A stretch of 64,000 nucleotides of DNA from Capsicum annuum (lineage: Eukaryota > Streptophyta > Magnoliopsida > Solanales > Solanaceae). How positions within the stretch are numbered: position 1 is the stretch's first letter; each line of letters begins with the position of its first letter. The notes beneath the pieces are model-generated. The model had not been told where the DNA came from and did not search any database. It saw nothing but the letters and a program-made list of their open reading frames with translations. Position numbers and translations under genes: made by a program. Of this stretch, positions 32,558-45,737 are shown piece after piece. Where the stretch lies: the NCBI RefSeq assembly GCF_002878395.1, contig NC_061115.1, forward strand, positions 60,352,790-60,416,789, written 5' to 3'.

Positions 32558-34769
32558 TATCATGACTCCAAGCTACCCCCTAGACGCGGCAATGGTGCTT
32601 ACGGTCCCAACTGATCATAAGCTAACCTATGAGCTAGTACCTGTTGTGAGCATTGAGTAACTAATAATAAAGACATGTGGAAAAAAATGATAAATGCCAT
32701 AAGGTTTTAAATACTAAAAATGTAACTGAATCTATGAGTCTAAAAACATTTGCAAAAATTTTGAAATCCAACTGATAACACTGATAAACTAACTGACTGT
32801 CTGAATGTCTAAAAAGCCTCTAACTGACTGACTGTGGAGTTGATGGGGAAAACGCCTAATTAAATCCAACTGATTAAATTAGAGGAATACTAAAATAATA
32901 TAAAGTCGTTCCCAAAATATAAGGACTCACCACTGTTGCTTCTGTGGGAATGCTGAACTATCTAAGCACAGTCAGAAAACTGAGCATCCGAACCTATGAT
33001 ATAGGACATCATAGCGCAAAGAAATGTATATGGTCAGTACTTTGAATGTACTGGTATATGAGATAAAGTTAGGCTAAAATGCATAGATTCATGTGCATAA
33101 AATAATGACTGACTGAATAGCATGAGATAACTGATGCAACCAAGTATATAACATGATACTGAAATAGTCTGTAAAATAAAAATATTAAAATCTGGTCAAC
33201 TGAATAACTGATGATCTGTATGCTATGGTCAAGCAAACCTGAACTAAAATCCGTACTGAATACTGAACTGAGACTGTAGGAGGTATCATCTAACTGAAAT
33301 ACCCCAATTTGAGCTAATCGGGGTCCAACCTATAACCCCAGTTGGAAGGGTGTTAGTACCATGCCACGGGTACTAACACTGGCTATGTGGATCCACTAAA
33401 CTAATGTCCTGAAGGACTAATGAGTTACCCTTATCTAACAGCTGCTCTAATGAGCTATGTGTCACCCTTAACTAGCAGCTAAACACTTCACCAACCCTTA
33501 ACTGCAGGTTAATGTCTCTAACCTACGGTAGCTACATAGTTTTGGAACCAAGGGACTACTACTAAAGGTCACACCCTCTACTGGCAGGTGAGCTCCCATC
33601 CCTAAGTTCGCTCATTTCTAAATCCTACTTCCAACTAAATGACATTGATTATTGGATTGAATTAAGTTAACTAAACGAATAACTGATCGTAATAACTGAT
33701 TAAATGATAATGCTCATGATATATCTGAAATCATTCTGAAGATACTAAAATTATGTAAACAAATAGGTATTGGGTGTTCATAACACACCAACACTGAATA
33801 AAAATAACAATAAGGACATATTAAGCTTTAAAAAAACCAAAATAAAGGATCATTGCTCAAAACCCAACATTTAGACATTTCATCAAACACATGGAAAACA
33901 TGAACTTATGCATTGAAATGGGTAAAGCATGTGATTGAAACCATAGTTTCAATACTAAAACCATGAATTAGGGATTTAACATGGGGATTCTAATACTCAA
34001 ATCATATAAGGGCTCATTCCATGAAAAACCACTTGTAATATAACTTGTAATTTAATGGAGACAATTCATCATAGATATGTAAAAACTCATAATTTGATAT
34101 AAAAAGGGGATTCTTGGACTCCATGGGTGGAAAGAGCCCATGGATGAACATCACACATACCTTAAACCTTAAATCTTGAAAGAGAAACATAAATCTTTGA
34201 ACTTTCTTGAAGGTTCTTGGATTTGGTAACTTGATTTCTTGGTTTTCTTGGAGAGAAAGAAATGAAATTGTTGAACTTGGGGGAATGGTTAGGGTTTGAT
34301 TTTTGATAGGAAATTAGGGGAAAATAGGCATATAATGCCCTAACCAAAGTTTAATTCATGTTTTTTTACGAATTGGATTGAGGGAAAAAGACGTAATTGT
34401 CTCTCAGAAATTTAAATTAGTAATTGGAATGTGGATTGAAGGGAGACCACGATGCGCTGGGTGCCTCATCGCTATAGCCACCGCGATGCACCACTATTGC
34501 GAGGAGCTGTTGGAATCAAAATCTAAACATGACTCAATCTTCATATGAAAAATCTGAAACTTTTTCGAGACATGATCCTTACACCCCTGAACATGAATTA
34601 ATTCAAAAACCTATGCCTCTAGGTCGGAAAGACTCATTTTAAAATCCTCAAAGTTAATAGGACAAAAATAAGACTAAGTCCCCAACACTTAGCGAAATTT
34701 TCAGGCCTTAATCCTCTTATGCATACAACTAGGAGCTGAACTAAGCTAAGAAAAGTATGGGGTATTACA
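32558..34769 (-). mobile_element. Element C1 3' LTR
   Basis: 2,212 bp, from TATCATGACTCC to GGGGTATTACA (complement TGTAATACCCC). Aligns along its length with 52116-54347. The block at 32985-33015 with a CCTATGATATAGGACATCATAG string is shared by all LTRs of this group, including 1-870 and C2. Confidence 0.9.
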
Positions 34770-34787
34770 AAACTCCCCCCTGGGAAC
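34770..34787 (-). promoter_or_regulatory. Element C1 polypurine tract
   Basis: The complement reads CCCAGGGGGGAGTTT directly before the LTR start, the position and composition expected for the plus-strand primer. Confidence 0.75.
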
Positions 34788-35039
34788 ATTTGTCCTTGAA
34801 TGAGACTGATTAAGCTGAGAATACTGAGGAAACTAAAGTCACATACTAAACATTCATAACTGAAAACATGATTACATGATTGAGACTGAAACAAGATACA
34901 TTATTGAACTGAATTCATGAAAGCATGCAAAGACATAGATAAAACTGAGAATGGAAAAAGAGACAATCTAAGGAAAATTGTTACCTTAAGCTAAGTCTAA
35001 CTTTGCAGATGAAAGATGAGGGTACTTGGCATGTATATC

Positions 35040-38000
35040 TTCTCCTGCTTCCCAAGTGGCTCCCTCAATAAATTTTTTTCGTAAAAGAACTTTGACCAAG
35101 GGAACTTCTTTGTTCCTTAGTCTACGAATCTAGAGATCAAGTATCTCGACTGGGATTTCTTTGTAAGAAAGGCTATCCTGAACATCTGTGATTCCTAAAG
35201 GGACTACAACAACTGGATCACCAATACACTTTGTTAACAATGAGAAATGGAATATAGGATGCACTGATGCCAAATCTACAAGCAACTCAAGCTCAAAGCT
35301 ACCTTTCCAAAATGACTTAAGATTCTGTAAGAGCCAACATATCGGGGATTGAGTTTCCCCCTCTTGCAAAATCTCTACACTCTCTTCGTAGGTAAGATTT
35401 TCAAATATACCAATCCTCAACTGCAAACTCAAGATCTCTCCTACACACATCTACAAAGGATTTTTGATGGCTTTGAGCTATCTTAAGCCTCTCCTTTATT
35501 AACTGAACCTTCTCTATTGCATCAAATGCTAAACCTGGTCCTATCAAATCAGCCTGATCTTCCTCAAACCAACCAATATAAAACCTACAACTCTTCCCAT
35601 AGAGAGCTTCAAATGGAGCCATCTAAATACTAGTGTGATAACTATTATTATAGGTAAACTCGATCAAAGTTAGTGATCATACCAACTACCCTTAAAATCA
35701 AGAATACATGTCCTCAACATATCCTCTAGGGTTTGAATGGTTCTCTGTGCTTGACCATCTGTCTGAGAATAAAAAACTATACTGAGATGAACTTGGGTAC
35801 CAAGACCCTTATGAAAAGCCTTCCAAAAGTGAGAGGTAAATTGAGTACCTCTATCTAAAATAATAGACAGTGACACTTTATACAACCTAAGAAACTCTCT
35901 AATATAGAGCTTGGTGTAGTCCTCGGCTGAATAAGAAGTATGAACTGGCAAGAAATTGGTTGTTTGGTCATTCTGTCTACAATAACCTATATCGAATTAT
36001 GTTGACGATGTAAATGGGAAAACCCTATCACAAAATCCATGTTCACCTCTTCCCACTTCTTAGTGGGAAAGCTAAACTCCTGTAATGTGCCACTAGGCCT
36101 CTGGTGTTAAACTTTAACTTGCTGGCAATTAGAACACATAACTACAAAATTTGCAATATCTTTCTTCATAGTGCTTCACCAATAGATTTCCTGCAAGTCA
36201 CGGTACATATTAGTTGATCTTAGGTGCAAAAAGTAACATGCACCATGTACTTCTTCCAAAATCCATTGTCCCAAACCATCAACACATGACATACACAGCC
36301 TACCCTGATAACGCAACACACTATCTCCCCCTTAGAAGAAAACCTATACTTTCTGTTCTCTAACTGATTCTTTCAACTTAACTAAAATGGTATTCCCATT
36401 TTGTTTCTCCTTCGCTTCGGCAACAAAAAAAGATTCTGAATCATTCTAAATCCATACACTACTCTCAGTCAAATCAACCAACCTAACACCTAATCTGGCA
36501 AGCTGATGAACATCCTAAGCTAACGTTTTTCTTATTATTCTCAACATGAGCAACACTACCCATAGAAAATCTACTAAGGGCATCTTCCACTACACTGGCC
36601 TTGCTCGGATGATACAACACACTCATATAATAATCTTTCAACAACTCTAACTACCTTCTCTGACAAAGATTTAAATCTTTTTGCGAGAGCATATACTGTA
36701 AACTTTTATGATCCATGAACACATCAATATTAACCCCATACAAATAGTGCCTCTAAATTTTCAAGGCAAAACAACACTGACTAACTCAAGATCATGGGTA
36801 GGGTAATTCTTTTCATGAGATTTAAGCTATCTAGAGGCATAGTCTATGACCTTACCTCTCTGTATCAACACACAACCAAGACCAACTTTAGAAGCATCAT
36901 AGAAAACAACTAATCCATCTTAACCATTTGGCAAGGTCAAGATTGGGGCTGAAGTAAGTCAAGTCTTCAACTCCTGAAAACTCTTTTCACATGAATCTTA
37001 CCACTAAAATTTGACTTTCTTTTGAGTCAATTGAGACATAGGGATACAATAGATGTAAACCCTTTAACAAAATATCTGTAATAGCCGGCCAAACCCTAGA
37101 AAATTTTAATATCTAATGAAGAGATAGGTCTAGGCTAGTTTCTCACGGCTTTGGTCTTTTGAGGGTCAACTCTAATGCCATCACCAAAAATAATATAGCC
37201 AAGAAAAGCTAGTGATCCTAGACAAAACTTGCATTTACTAAATTTGGAGAATAACTAATGGGCTCTAAGAGTATGAAATACGATTCTAAGATTGTTTGCA
37301 TGATCATTTTCACTATGGGAGTAGACAAGAATATCATTAATAAAAACTATGATGAACATGTCCTAGTACTACTTGAACACTCTGTTCATCAAGTCCATGA
37401 AAGATGCTAGGGAAATCGTTAGTCTGAAATATATAACTAGAAATTTGAAGTGCCATATCGAGTTCTGAAAGTTGTTTTTAGAATTCACATTCTCTGACTC
37501 TGAGCTGATGATAGCTGGATCTGAGGTCTATCTTAGAGAAATAACTGGGCACCCTGAAGTTTGTCGAACATGTCATCAATCTTGGGGAATGGGTACTTAT
37601 TTTCTTGACTGTGACTTTTTTCAACTAACGATAATCGATGGACATTCTGAGAGAACCATCTTTTTTACACATGAAAAGGAATGGAGCGCCCCATGGGGAA
37701 ACACTAGGCCGTATGAATCCCTTATCTAATATATCTGTCAACTGTTCTTTTAACTATAGGGCAAAATAGAGATAGGCTGGGTATCTGGAAGAAGATCTAT
37801 TCTGTAGTTAATTTTTCTTTTGGTTTGAACTCCAGTAAGATATTTAGGGAACACATCTGGAAATTACCTTACTACTGAAACTAACTAGAGACTTGAGGTC
37901 TCAGAACTAAAGTCTTTGATTCAAACAAGATGGTACATGCACCCCTTGGATATCATTCTTTTCCCTTAAGATATGACATAATTTTCTCCATAAGCACTGA

Positions 38001-38440
38001 AGTACTTCACCTCCATTCAATAATTGGTTCATTAGGAAACTGAAACTGAACGACTCTATTTCTACATCAAATAAGGCATAACATGAGTAGAGCTAATCCA
38101 TAGTAAGAATAACATCAAAATCAGTCATCTCTAACTCTACGAGGTCAACTAAGGTGACTTTCTAGGATATTGTGATCGGATATTTCCTGTATACCTGCCT
38201 GGCTACAATAGAGACACCTACTAGAGTAACATTGAGAAGGGTTCTACTAAAAATTCAGGACTGATATCGAAATTAACAGCTATATTGGGGATTACAAAAA
38301 CAAGTGAAGCTTTGAGGTCTAATAAAGCATAAACATGAAGGTAAAAGACCTGTAAAGTACCCATAACCATATCAAGAGAGCTTTCTAGATCATGACTTGA
38401 CTGAAGTACATACAACCTATTCTGGTACTGTCCACTAGTG
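35040..38440 (-). pseudogene. Element C1 pol: protease, RT, RNase H, integrase, chromodomain (decayed)
   Basis: From the N terminus: protease segment YALLDLKASLVFVIP (38221-38415; the family has LLDPGAS). RT motifs [12 protein letters not shown] and [13 protein letters not shown] near 37620-37700, and the active-site box FINDILVYS near 37320-37345, whose first Asp is Asn. RNase H near 36600-36990. Integrase zinc finger near 36130-36260. Core in 35670-35951: ILDRGTQFTSHFWKAFHKGL and TDGQAQRTIQTLEDML; the catalytic Glu of the D-35-E triad is Gln (codon at 35745-35747). Late core MAPFEALYGKSCR (35401-35622). C-terminal region SVHPIFHFSLL (35130-35450) and a chromodomain (VKVLLRKKFIEGATWEA, near 35040-35100), which places it among chromoviruses. 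Stops and frameshifts throughout. Confidence 0.92.
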
Positions 38441-39240
38441 GCATTGGATGCGACACCCTACTGATTCGGGCATACCCGATGTAGTTGGAGGATGATTAGA
38501 CTGACTCTGCTGACCACTCTTTAGGTAATCCCTAAATCTGTGTCTTGCCATATCCAAAATGTACATCACTGTTGGCTCTACACACACCCTAATGATTCCT
38601 ACTAGATTTTTGGCAAAGAGGATTAGTATGACCATTTTTCACACTACCTTGGGACTCGAAGCTTGTAGCTCTATCCCGATTGTCATTTTGGAATTTTTGC
38701 ATAACCAAACTAGCTAAAGATGGAGCTAATTCTAAAGATTTCTGATGGATCTGAGAATGGTTACCACCCTTTAACCTAGGCTGACAAAATTTAAAGCTGC
38801 ATATTCAGTCTCTCTTAAAAATTAAAGCTACATATTCTGGACCTCTTAGTCTCCCTATCTCTCTTTTTAAGTTTCTATTCCTTAATATATTGAGCATCGA
38901 CTATAAGCCTAGATATTTCCATCTCCTTAATCAACATAGTAGTTCTACACCCTTCACCACACTATCAGATATACCAGACACGAACTTACTTATTCTAGAT
39001 TTGTTATCAGAAAACACATTAGGAGCATGCCTATCCAACTGAGTAAACTTAAGAGAATACTCCCTCATACTCATATTACCCTGATTAAAATAAATAAACT
39101 CTTGTACCTTTGCCTCCTTCAACTCTAGAGGAAAGAACCTATCTAAAAGGGCTATGACAAACTCATCCCACTCTATAGGTCCTGCATCTCCCTTATCCTC
39201 TTTTATTACTTTTACCAGGTGTGAGATACATCCTGTAACT
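38441..39240 (-). pseudogene. Element C1 gag, central and C-terminal part
   Basis: Gag core LLDRFFPLELKEAKVQEFIY, MREYSLKFTQLDRHAPNV and MSKFVSG-like SRISKFVSGISDSVVKG in 38931-39180. A decayed zinc knuckle (CRANSDVHFGYGKTQ; the family has CFGCGKxGH) lies near 38530-38600, with two Cys lost. The N-terminal part lies 12 kb away at 51557-51897, because C2 inserted between residues of one continuous reading frame. Confidence 0.88.
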
Positions 39241-39245
39241 TGTAA

Positions 39246-40955
39246 TATAATGACCTAAGTGTACACCCTAGGCACCATACAGTACTTACATACTCGAGGG
39301 ACCATAAGATAACCCATGAGCTGGTACCTACTATAAGCACTGAGTAAAACTGATAACAAAAGGTCATATGCAGAATTTAACTAAGGAATGCCATATGGTT
39401 TTAAGTAATAAATCTGATAAAATCTATAAACAAAGTTGATAATACTAATAAAACATCTGACAATGAAAAATAAACTCTCAGAACTGACTGACTGTATGAA
39501 ATATCTGAAATCCTCTAAACTGGCTGAATGAGAATTGATGGGATAGGCCCCAACTAACTCCAACTAACTACTGAACTAAAAACATAAAAATAAATATAGT
39601 CTATCCTTACAATATGAGAACTCATCACTGCTACGGATGATAACCTGGAAGGTCTATGCATGATCCGGGAATTGAGCGTCCAAACCTATGATATGATACA
39701 TCATAGCACAAGAAATGAGTATGCAATCAGTACTTTGAATGTACTGGTATGATAAATGAGGTGGTTGACATGCATGGTTTCATGTGCATGAGCAATAACT
39801 AGCTGAATGAATAGCATGAAGTACTGAATAATATGCATGAAATTTTTAAATATAAAGAATGCATGACCAATCATAAAAAATGTTTGAAATATAATCTATA
39901 AACTAAAATCTTATAACTGAATAACTGATATCTTTATGCCATGGTCAAGAAAAACTAAAAATGAATTATTGGGCTGATTACTGGACTGAGACTGTGGGAG
40001 CTATCATCTAATCTATATGCCCCAATATGAGCAAGTTGGGGTCCAACCTATGACCCCAGTTGGAAGGGTGTTAGTACCGTTCCATGGGTATTAACACTAG
40101 CTATGTGGATCCACTAAGCTACTAAACAACTAGGATATCAAGCCTAAACTGATGGGTGACACCTGGGCGGAGTGAAGCCTAAACTGACAGGTGGCCCTTC
40201 AGAGGTAGTCAGCTTGGGCTGATGGGTTACTTTTTATATCCTACGCCGACTACGTAGTTTTGGAGTATAGTAACTACTACTAATAACTCTGCCTAACCAA
40301 TGGGGAAGCCGTCATCCCTGCACTCGCTTGGTGCTAAATCCTGCTCTCAACTGAATTGACTCGGGATACTGAACTGTTCTAAATTTAACTGATTATGATG
40401 ACTGACTGAACTTATAATGCTCGTAACACATTCTGAATCTAAACTAAAGATACTGAGACTAAGTAAATAGCTAAGTTTTTGGGTATTCACAACCTCCAGG
40501 ACTCGATAGCAATAATAGCAAAATAGTACTAAAACTTTGGAAAAATAATATGAAAGCTTTTATTTAAAATACATTCTTCTAGGAATTTCATCAAACACTT
40601 GATGTGTATTGTTTAAGCTAAGCATGAGAATAGTATAAGATCTGGAGTAATAACGTGATTTCAACATCAATAACACTTAATCATGATTTTAATTAAGTGA
40701 ATAAAAATATTAAAATGTGTGGGGTTTGATAACAACAACAATTTCATGTAAGCATGGTATAAAATCAAGATTCATGGAGATTTATGGTTAAAATCACAAT
40801 TTAAAATCATAATAACTGGTAGTAATAACATTTATGCATTTAAAGTTAGATACTTGGACTCCATAGGTGAAAGAAACTCATGGATGGACACTTAACATAC
40901 CTGGGTTGATGAATTCGTGAGAGTTCTTGGGGTTTTTCTTGAGATTTGATCTTGG
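39246..40955 (-). mobile_element. Element C2 3' LTR, missing its upstream part
   Basis: 1.7 kb matching 49439-50760 plus 41958-42340 of the 5' LTR. It breaks off after TTGAGATTTGATCTTG (compare 50743-50758), so roughly 0.8 kb of the LTR start is deleted. Confidence 0.88.
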
Positions 40956-40986
40956 GAATTTCCCCACCCCACACTTAAAAATCTAC
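40956..40986 (-). other. 31-bp filler at a deletion junction, identical to part of element D
   Basis: These 31 bases are the exact reverse complement of 46915-46945, the purine-rich segment of D around AAGTGTGGGGTGGGG. On its left is C2 LTR and on its right C2 protease sequence. Neither intact LTR nor related protease copies contain it, so it is inserted sequence. Copying of a short nearby template during end-joining repair is the simplest explanation. Confidence 0.8.
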
Positions 40987-41957
40987 ATAGGTGGTTACAA
41001 CACAAAGAGAAGCTCTAGGATCTAAAAATGTATAAACATATAAATGAAAGGCCGGTAACATACCCATAAGCAAATCAAGAGAATTTTCTTGATCTTTTCA
41101 GGACTGAATATTCTGACACTGATCACCAGTAGCACTAGAAATGATACCCTACAAAGTCAGGTGGCTGGATAAAACTTGGAGGATGGTTGGATCAACCCTA
41201 CTGGCCACTCATTGGGAAATCTCTAACTCTATAGCCTATCTTGCCACACCAAAAACATACATCACTGCCAGCTCTACACACACCATTATGATTCTTAAAA
41301 TATTCTCCACAAAGTGGATTAGTATGAATACCCTTCCCACTACGTGTTACTTAGATCCTGGCGCTCTATCTCAACTATTATTATTAAACTCAGGCACTAG
41401 CACACTGACTGAAGCCAGAGCTAGGGCTAAGAATTTTTAACGGAATTAGGAGCGGTTACTACCCCTTGACCTAGGCTTAAAATTACTTGTGGCCTTTTTA
41501 TTCTTTCTCTCCTTCTTTCTATGCTCCTCTCTCTCACTAAATTGAGCATGAATTAAAAGCTTAGATAGGATAACTATCGGCAGATTGCTCTGAGAAACTA
41601 CTGAATAATCTAAGGTAGTAAAAGTAGCTCTGAATTCGGTGTTAGAGATATGCTCATTTAGGTGATCTTCATGAATGGGCAGAGGTGCAAGATATTTCTC
41701 ATTTCTTCTTCCATTAGTCTTTCTAGAAGGCATATTCTATAAATGGAAGAAATATTGGAATTAGACAGAGTGTTTAACTTGAGAACATGCTTACTTGCAT
41801 GATATGAACACTAAAAGAAGGGAACTTTTCCTAAAAATGTCTCATAGCCTCTTGTCCATAAGTGTGGCGCACTTCACACCCATGCACAAGACTCTACTTA
41901 ATGTGGATTTTTCATATTTTTTAGGACACTTAAAGCCTTACGCCTTGATACCAAGTT
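40987..41957 (-). pseudogene. Element C2 gag and protease remnant, with leader
   Basis: From right to left: leader next to the primer site; gag start MPSRKTNGRRN at 41733, EDHLNEHISNTEFRATFTTL; an internal deletion into late gag (LIHAQFSEREEHRKKERKNK); zinc-knuckle region (CRAGSDVCFGCGK near 41215-41280); then the protease start ending at a LDPGAS-like segment near 41000-41030, where the filler begins. The frame is broken several times. Confidence 0.85.
41942..41955 (-). promoter_or_regulatory. Element C2 primer-binding site
   Basis: The complement reads CTTGGTATCAAGGC, one base different from the initiator-Met complement TGGTATCAGAGC core region, directly inside the 5' LTR end at 41958. Confidence 0.75.
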
Positions 41958-42340
41958 TTTAATGCCTCAAGAGTACACTCTGGGTGCCACACGGTGCTTA
42001 TAGTCATAAGGGACCACAAGCTAACCCATGAGCTGGTACCTGCTATGAGCATTGACTTAAACTGATAACAAAAGGTCATATGATGAATTTAATAGAGGAA
42101 TACCATAATGTTTTAAGTAATAAATATAATAAAATATGTAAACAAAACTAATAATACTGATAAATCATCTGATAATGACAACTAAACTCTGAGAACTGAC
42201 TAACTATCTAAAATATCCAAAAGCCTCTAAACTAACTGAATGAGAGTTAATGGGACAGACCCCAACTAACTCCAATTAACTAATAAATTGAAAACATGAA
42301 AATAAATATAGTCTATTCTCAAAATATGAGGACTCATCAC
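41958..42340 (-). mobile_element. Element C2 5' LTR, downstream piece
   Basis: It begins TTTAATGCCTCAAGAGTACA, the diverged LTR end, and matches 39246-39630. It is cut at 42340 by element D; the rest of the LTR resumes at 49439. Confidence 0.9.
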
Positions 42341-44177
42341 TGATGTTGGGTGTATTTATGCATTCTAATGTCACTATTCTAGCCTTTTTAGCCTTGTTTT
42401 GAGGATGATTCATGTGATATATGGGTTGATAATGAGATAAAACTGTATTATAGTGTTAAATCATGTTTTTATGATGTTAAAAGTGAGTTTCAAACAAGTT
42501 TTTACCTAAAAAATTCATTTAGAGTTTAACTCGGAAAACCAGCATTACTAGCTTGAGCTAGGTGCTTGTCTAGTTGATTTTAGTGGATTCTATTGTGATT
42601 AAAGTGTTCCAAATGATTTTAATGTGTAATTATATGTGAAAAAACTTGTTTATAATTGTCAAGGGTCAATTGGATCAAGCCAAGGGTAAAAACAAAGAGT
42701 TATAGATCAATGTGAAATAAGCCTATGCTTAGCTCGTCTTTCTAGTTCGTCGTGTTGGATGTTGTGTTGTTTTGAGATTTAAATTGTTGTTTTTAATGTT
42801 ATATGATTCTTGGTAAATGTATTATTATGATATATTAAGGATATACAATCTTAAAAACAATTGGTAACAACTCAAAAAGGCTCGAAATGGCTCAACGAAG
42901 GCACAATACGTAGATTGATGGACTTTTGGACAATGGAATGTCTTGGGCGCGTGCATAATGTAGGAGTGGCTAATGGACCTTTGATAAAAACCAATTGATT
43001 CATAATAAGTCCAAAATCTTAAATGATAGGTGTGTGGTGGTCCTAAAGGCGATTAGCTTGCGACACATGCTCATTTCGGTGCTCCCTTGCCTTAGAAAAA
43101 CTTCTAAAGACAACTTCCAAAAAGTACATATGATTAGCGTACGTAGCATGATCTATTCCTATGGAATATAGGGTATGACATATGATCCATTCCATACTAA
43201 TAGAGGATACGACACATGCTCCACTCCATATCTGGGTGTTTCAAGCTAATTTGACTCTAACACGGACTTGGCTTACCCTTATGCTATATATGCATGTTGT
43301 ATCACGTTTTTACACATCCTTTGACATATTTTTGAGATCAAGGGGCTGATACGACTTCATTATTAGGTTTTTATTTATTTTATTTAGTTCATATATATTT
43401 TTAGTCATTAATTACAACCTTGTGATTGCGATTATGACTATGTGTGGCTAAACACCCTCTTTCCGGGGTTGAATCCAAGAACATGATTATCATTGCTTTG
43501 GATTAAGTTTTGTTTTTCTTTGATTATTAATATTTTTTGTTTGTTTATTCTTATTATAGCTATTTTAAGGATTCACGGCCCTTAGAATACATCCATTGTC
43601 CACCTTGTGAACTCGGGAGAAGGAATAGGGCGATAGAATATGGGAATAAGTAGAGTATGGTTCTTAATTCTTTATAAAATAAGAAACTTAAATTAGTATC
43701 TAGGATAGTATGTACTTATATAACTTGCTTGATTCATATGTAGGATGATATTTGTTGAGAAATTAAGTGAATTATTACATCCCCGCTCAACGATGTAGGT
43801 GTAAGGTTCAACTTAGGTAATAGATTAGAGGTTGGGAAACCATAATCGTGGAATCAACCCTACTAATCAAAATCCAAGATAAGCAAAGTTAACCAATGAA
43901 ATCTAATAGCATAATATGATTATTCAAAGTTCTTTAAACCTGGGTTTTCTTCTACTGATTATCTTAAGATCTTTACTTTACACTTTGTTTACTTTTCTTG
44001 CAATTATAACTTCCAAACTCTCTTTAGTTATTTTTGCATCAATTGAATCTAAACTGTGAACTAAAATCAAATCGTTGCCAAATCTAGTCTCTATGGGATC
44101 GATAATTCGACTTTCTTGAAGGCTACTATATTACTTGTTAGACCATATACACTTGCGTGTGCACTTGGGCGCTGTCA
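42341..44177 (+). mobile_element. Element D 5' LTR
   Basis: 1,837 bp, from TGATGTTGGG to CGCTGTCA. 42717-44177 aligns with 47986-49438 (shared CTTTCTAGTTCGTCGTGTTG-like, CATGTTGTATCAC, TTGTCCACCTTGTGAACT strings). Confidence 0.9.
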
Positions 44178-44181
44178 AGTT

Positions 44182-44201
44182 TTTGGCCCCATTACCGGGG
44201 A
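44182..44201 (+). promoter_or_regulatory. Element D primer-binding site, Athila/Tat type
   Basis: TTTGGCCCCATTACCGGGGA corresponds to the TTTGGCGCCGTTGCCGGGGA sequence characteristic of Athila and Tat lineages, with three substitutions, and starts five bases inside the LTR. Confidence 0.8.
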
Positions 44202-44429
44202 CATGTATTTTGGCAATTGTTTATTTTAGTTTTACTTTTAAATTTATTTGGTGTTTTTATGATTGGTCTTATTTTGGTTTTTGTAGGAAACAGGTTCTTA
44301 AGTTTATAAGCTGGCAAGGGATCGAAAGTTGGTAGAACCAAGCCCAAAACCCAAGAAACTTTACCATCAACATAGTAGAGAAGTAATCCTTCTCCCTAGA
44401 ATTCCTCAAATCCAAGAAGGCCAAGAGAA

Positions 44430-45700
44430 TACTGTTCCTATGGCCGAACAATAAGAAACTTGTAGGAAGGTTAGGGAAGTGGTCGTCCCACTTCCAACAA
44501 ACTTGACTTCCCTAATTAGAAGAACGGAAGCTGGGGGAATTTCGAGTTTATACATAATATGGTGCAGTTTCTTATTAGCAGTGGACAGTTTACAGGGCCT
44601 TCACATGAGGATCCAACTGGGGTAACTCTTAATTATGTGAGGCTGACACTATTTCCCCATTCACTTTTGCGGGAAGTTAAAGTATCGTTGAATGCAGAGC
44701 CACCAATTCAATCACATCATGGGATGAATTAGCCATAAAGTTCCTCATCAGATTCTTTCCATCAGCCAAGACTGTGAGACTTCACAGTGAGATAGTGAGC
44801 TTCAAACAAAAGCTTGATGAAAACCTCTATCATGCTTGGGAATGCTTCAAGGCTCTTCTTTAGGAGTTTCTACACCACCAACAATCTAATGAGGTACTTT
44901 CTCATACTTTTGTAGAAACTCTTGATCACAATACGAAGATTTTTCTAGATTCATCCATAGGTGGTCAAGCACTGGAGTTGACTTATGATGAGCTGTACAT
45001 ATTATTGAACCACATAGCATAAGGAAATCTAGATTGGCATTTAAATTCTAAAAGTGCCACAAAAAGAATTGCTGGTATATTGAGGTGGACCAATTCACAG
45101 CTTTATCAGCACAAGTTTATGCACTACAAAATTTAATCAACACATCATTCAACAACATGAATTTGTGAGCAACACAAGCTACATCCATAGTTAATACCAT
45201 CCAACAAGCTACAGGCTGGTGTGAGGTATGCGAAAATAATGGTCATTCAGCGGCCATATGTGCTTCAAATTTAGAATTTGTGATGTATGTAGGTAATGCT
45301 CATAGGTCAAATTATGGTAATTCCTTTAACATGAAGTGGCAAACTCAGCAACCAAATTAACTAAGAACGCCCCATAGCCACAGACCCAATCAAATTAGTC
45401 AATGAGGAATATGGAAGAGATGATGAAACAACTCTTAGCTGGTCAAACAAAATTGTTTACGGATCTAAAAAGTCAAAAGGCAAAATTGTAGAATCTGCAA
45501 ACAGCCACAAGAGGCTTAGAGTTGCAAGTGGGGTAATTATCACAGGCAATAAATAATAGACTACAAGGTGGGTTGCCAGCAGATATAGAAAATCCAAAGA
45601 AGATTATTGCAGTTACCTTGAGAAGTGGTAAAGAACTTCAAGGAGAACCTCCCAAGGCAACAAAGGAGGTAGATGCTGATATGGTGACCCAATAGGTAAA
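44430..45700 (+). pseudogene. Element D gag (decayed)
   Basis: N-terminal segment FEFIHNMVQFLISSGQFTGP (about 44540-44600), gag core with KFLIRFFPSAKTVRLHSEI and SFKQKLDENLYHAWECFKAL (about 44720-44860), ELTYDELYILLNHIA (44975-45020), and an intact-looking CCHC knuckle C-x2-C-x4-H-x4-C (CEVCENNGHSAAIC, about 45220-45262). Then a spacer with LPADIENPKKIIAVTLRSGK (45580-45630), a hallmark of Athila/Tat gag. Several stops (in place of Trp or Gln) and one frame change near 44600 show that it is dead. Confidence 0.9.
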
Positions 45701-45737
45701 AGATAGAGTTGCTAAAAATTCAAGAAAGTCTGAGTAC

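Noticed and set aside
34162..34347. Minus-strand 61-residue open frame at the C1 LTR as a host gene
   Set aside because: It lies inside the LTR and its counterpart near 53720-53900 in the other LTR is not conserved as an open frame.
39246..40986. Reading 39246-40955 as an independent solo LTR
   Set aside because: The TGTAA duplication pairs its left edge with 51552-51556, and C2 internal sequence follows on the right, so it is the C2 3' LTR.
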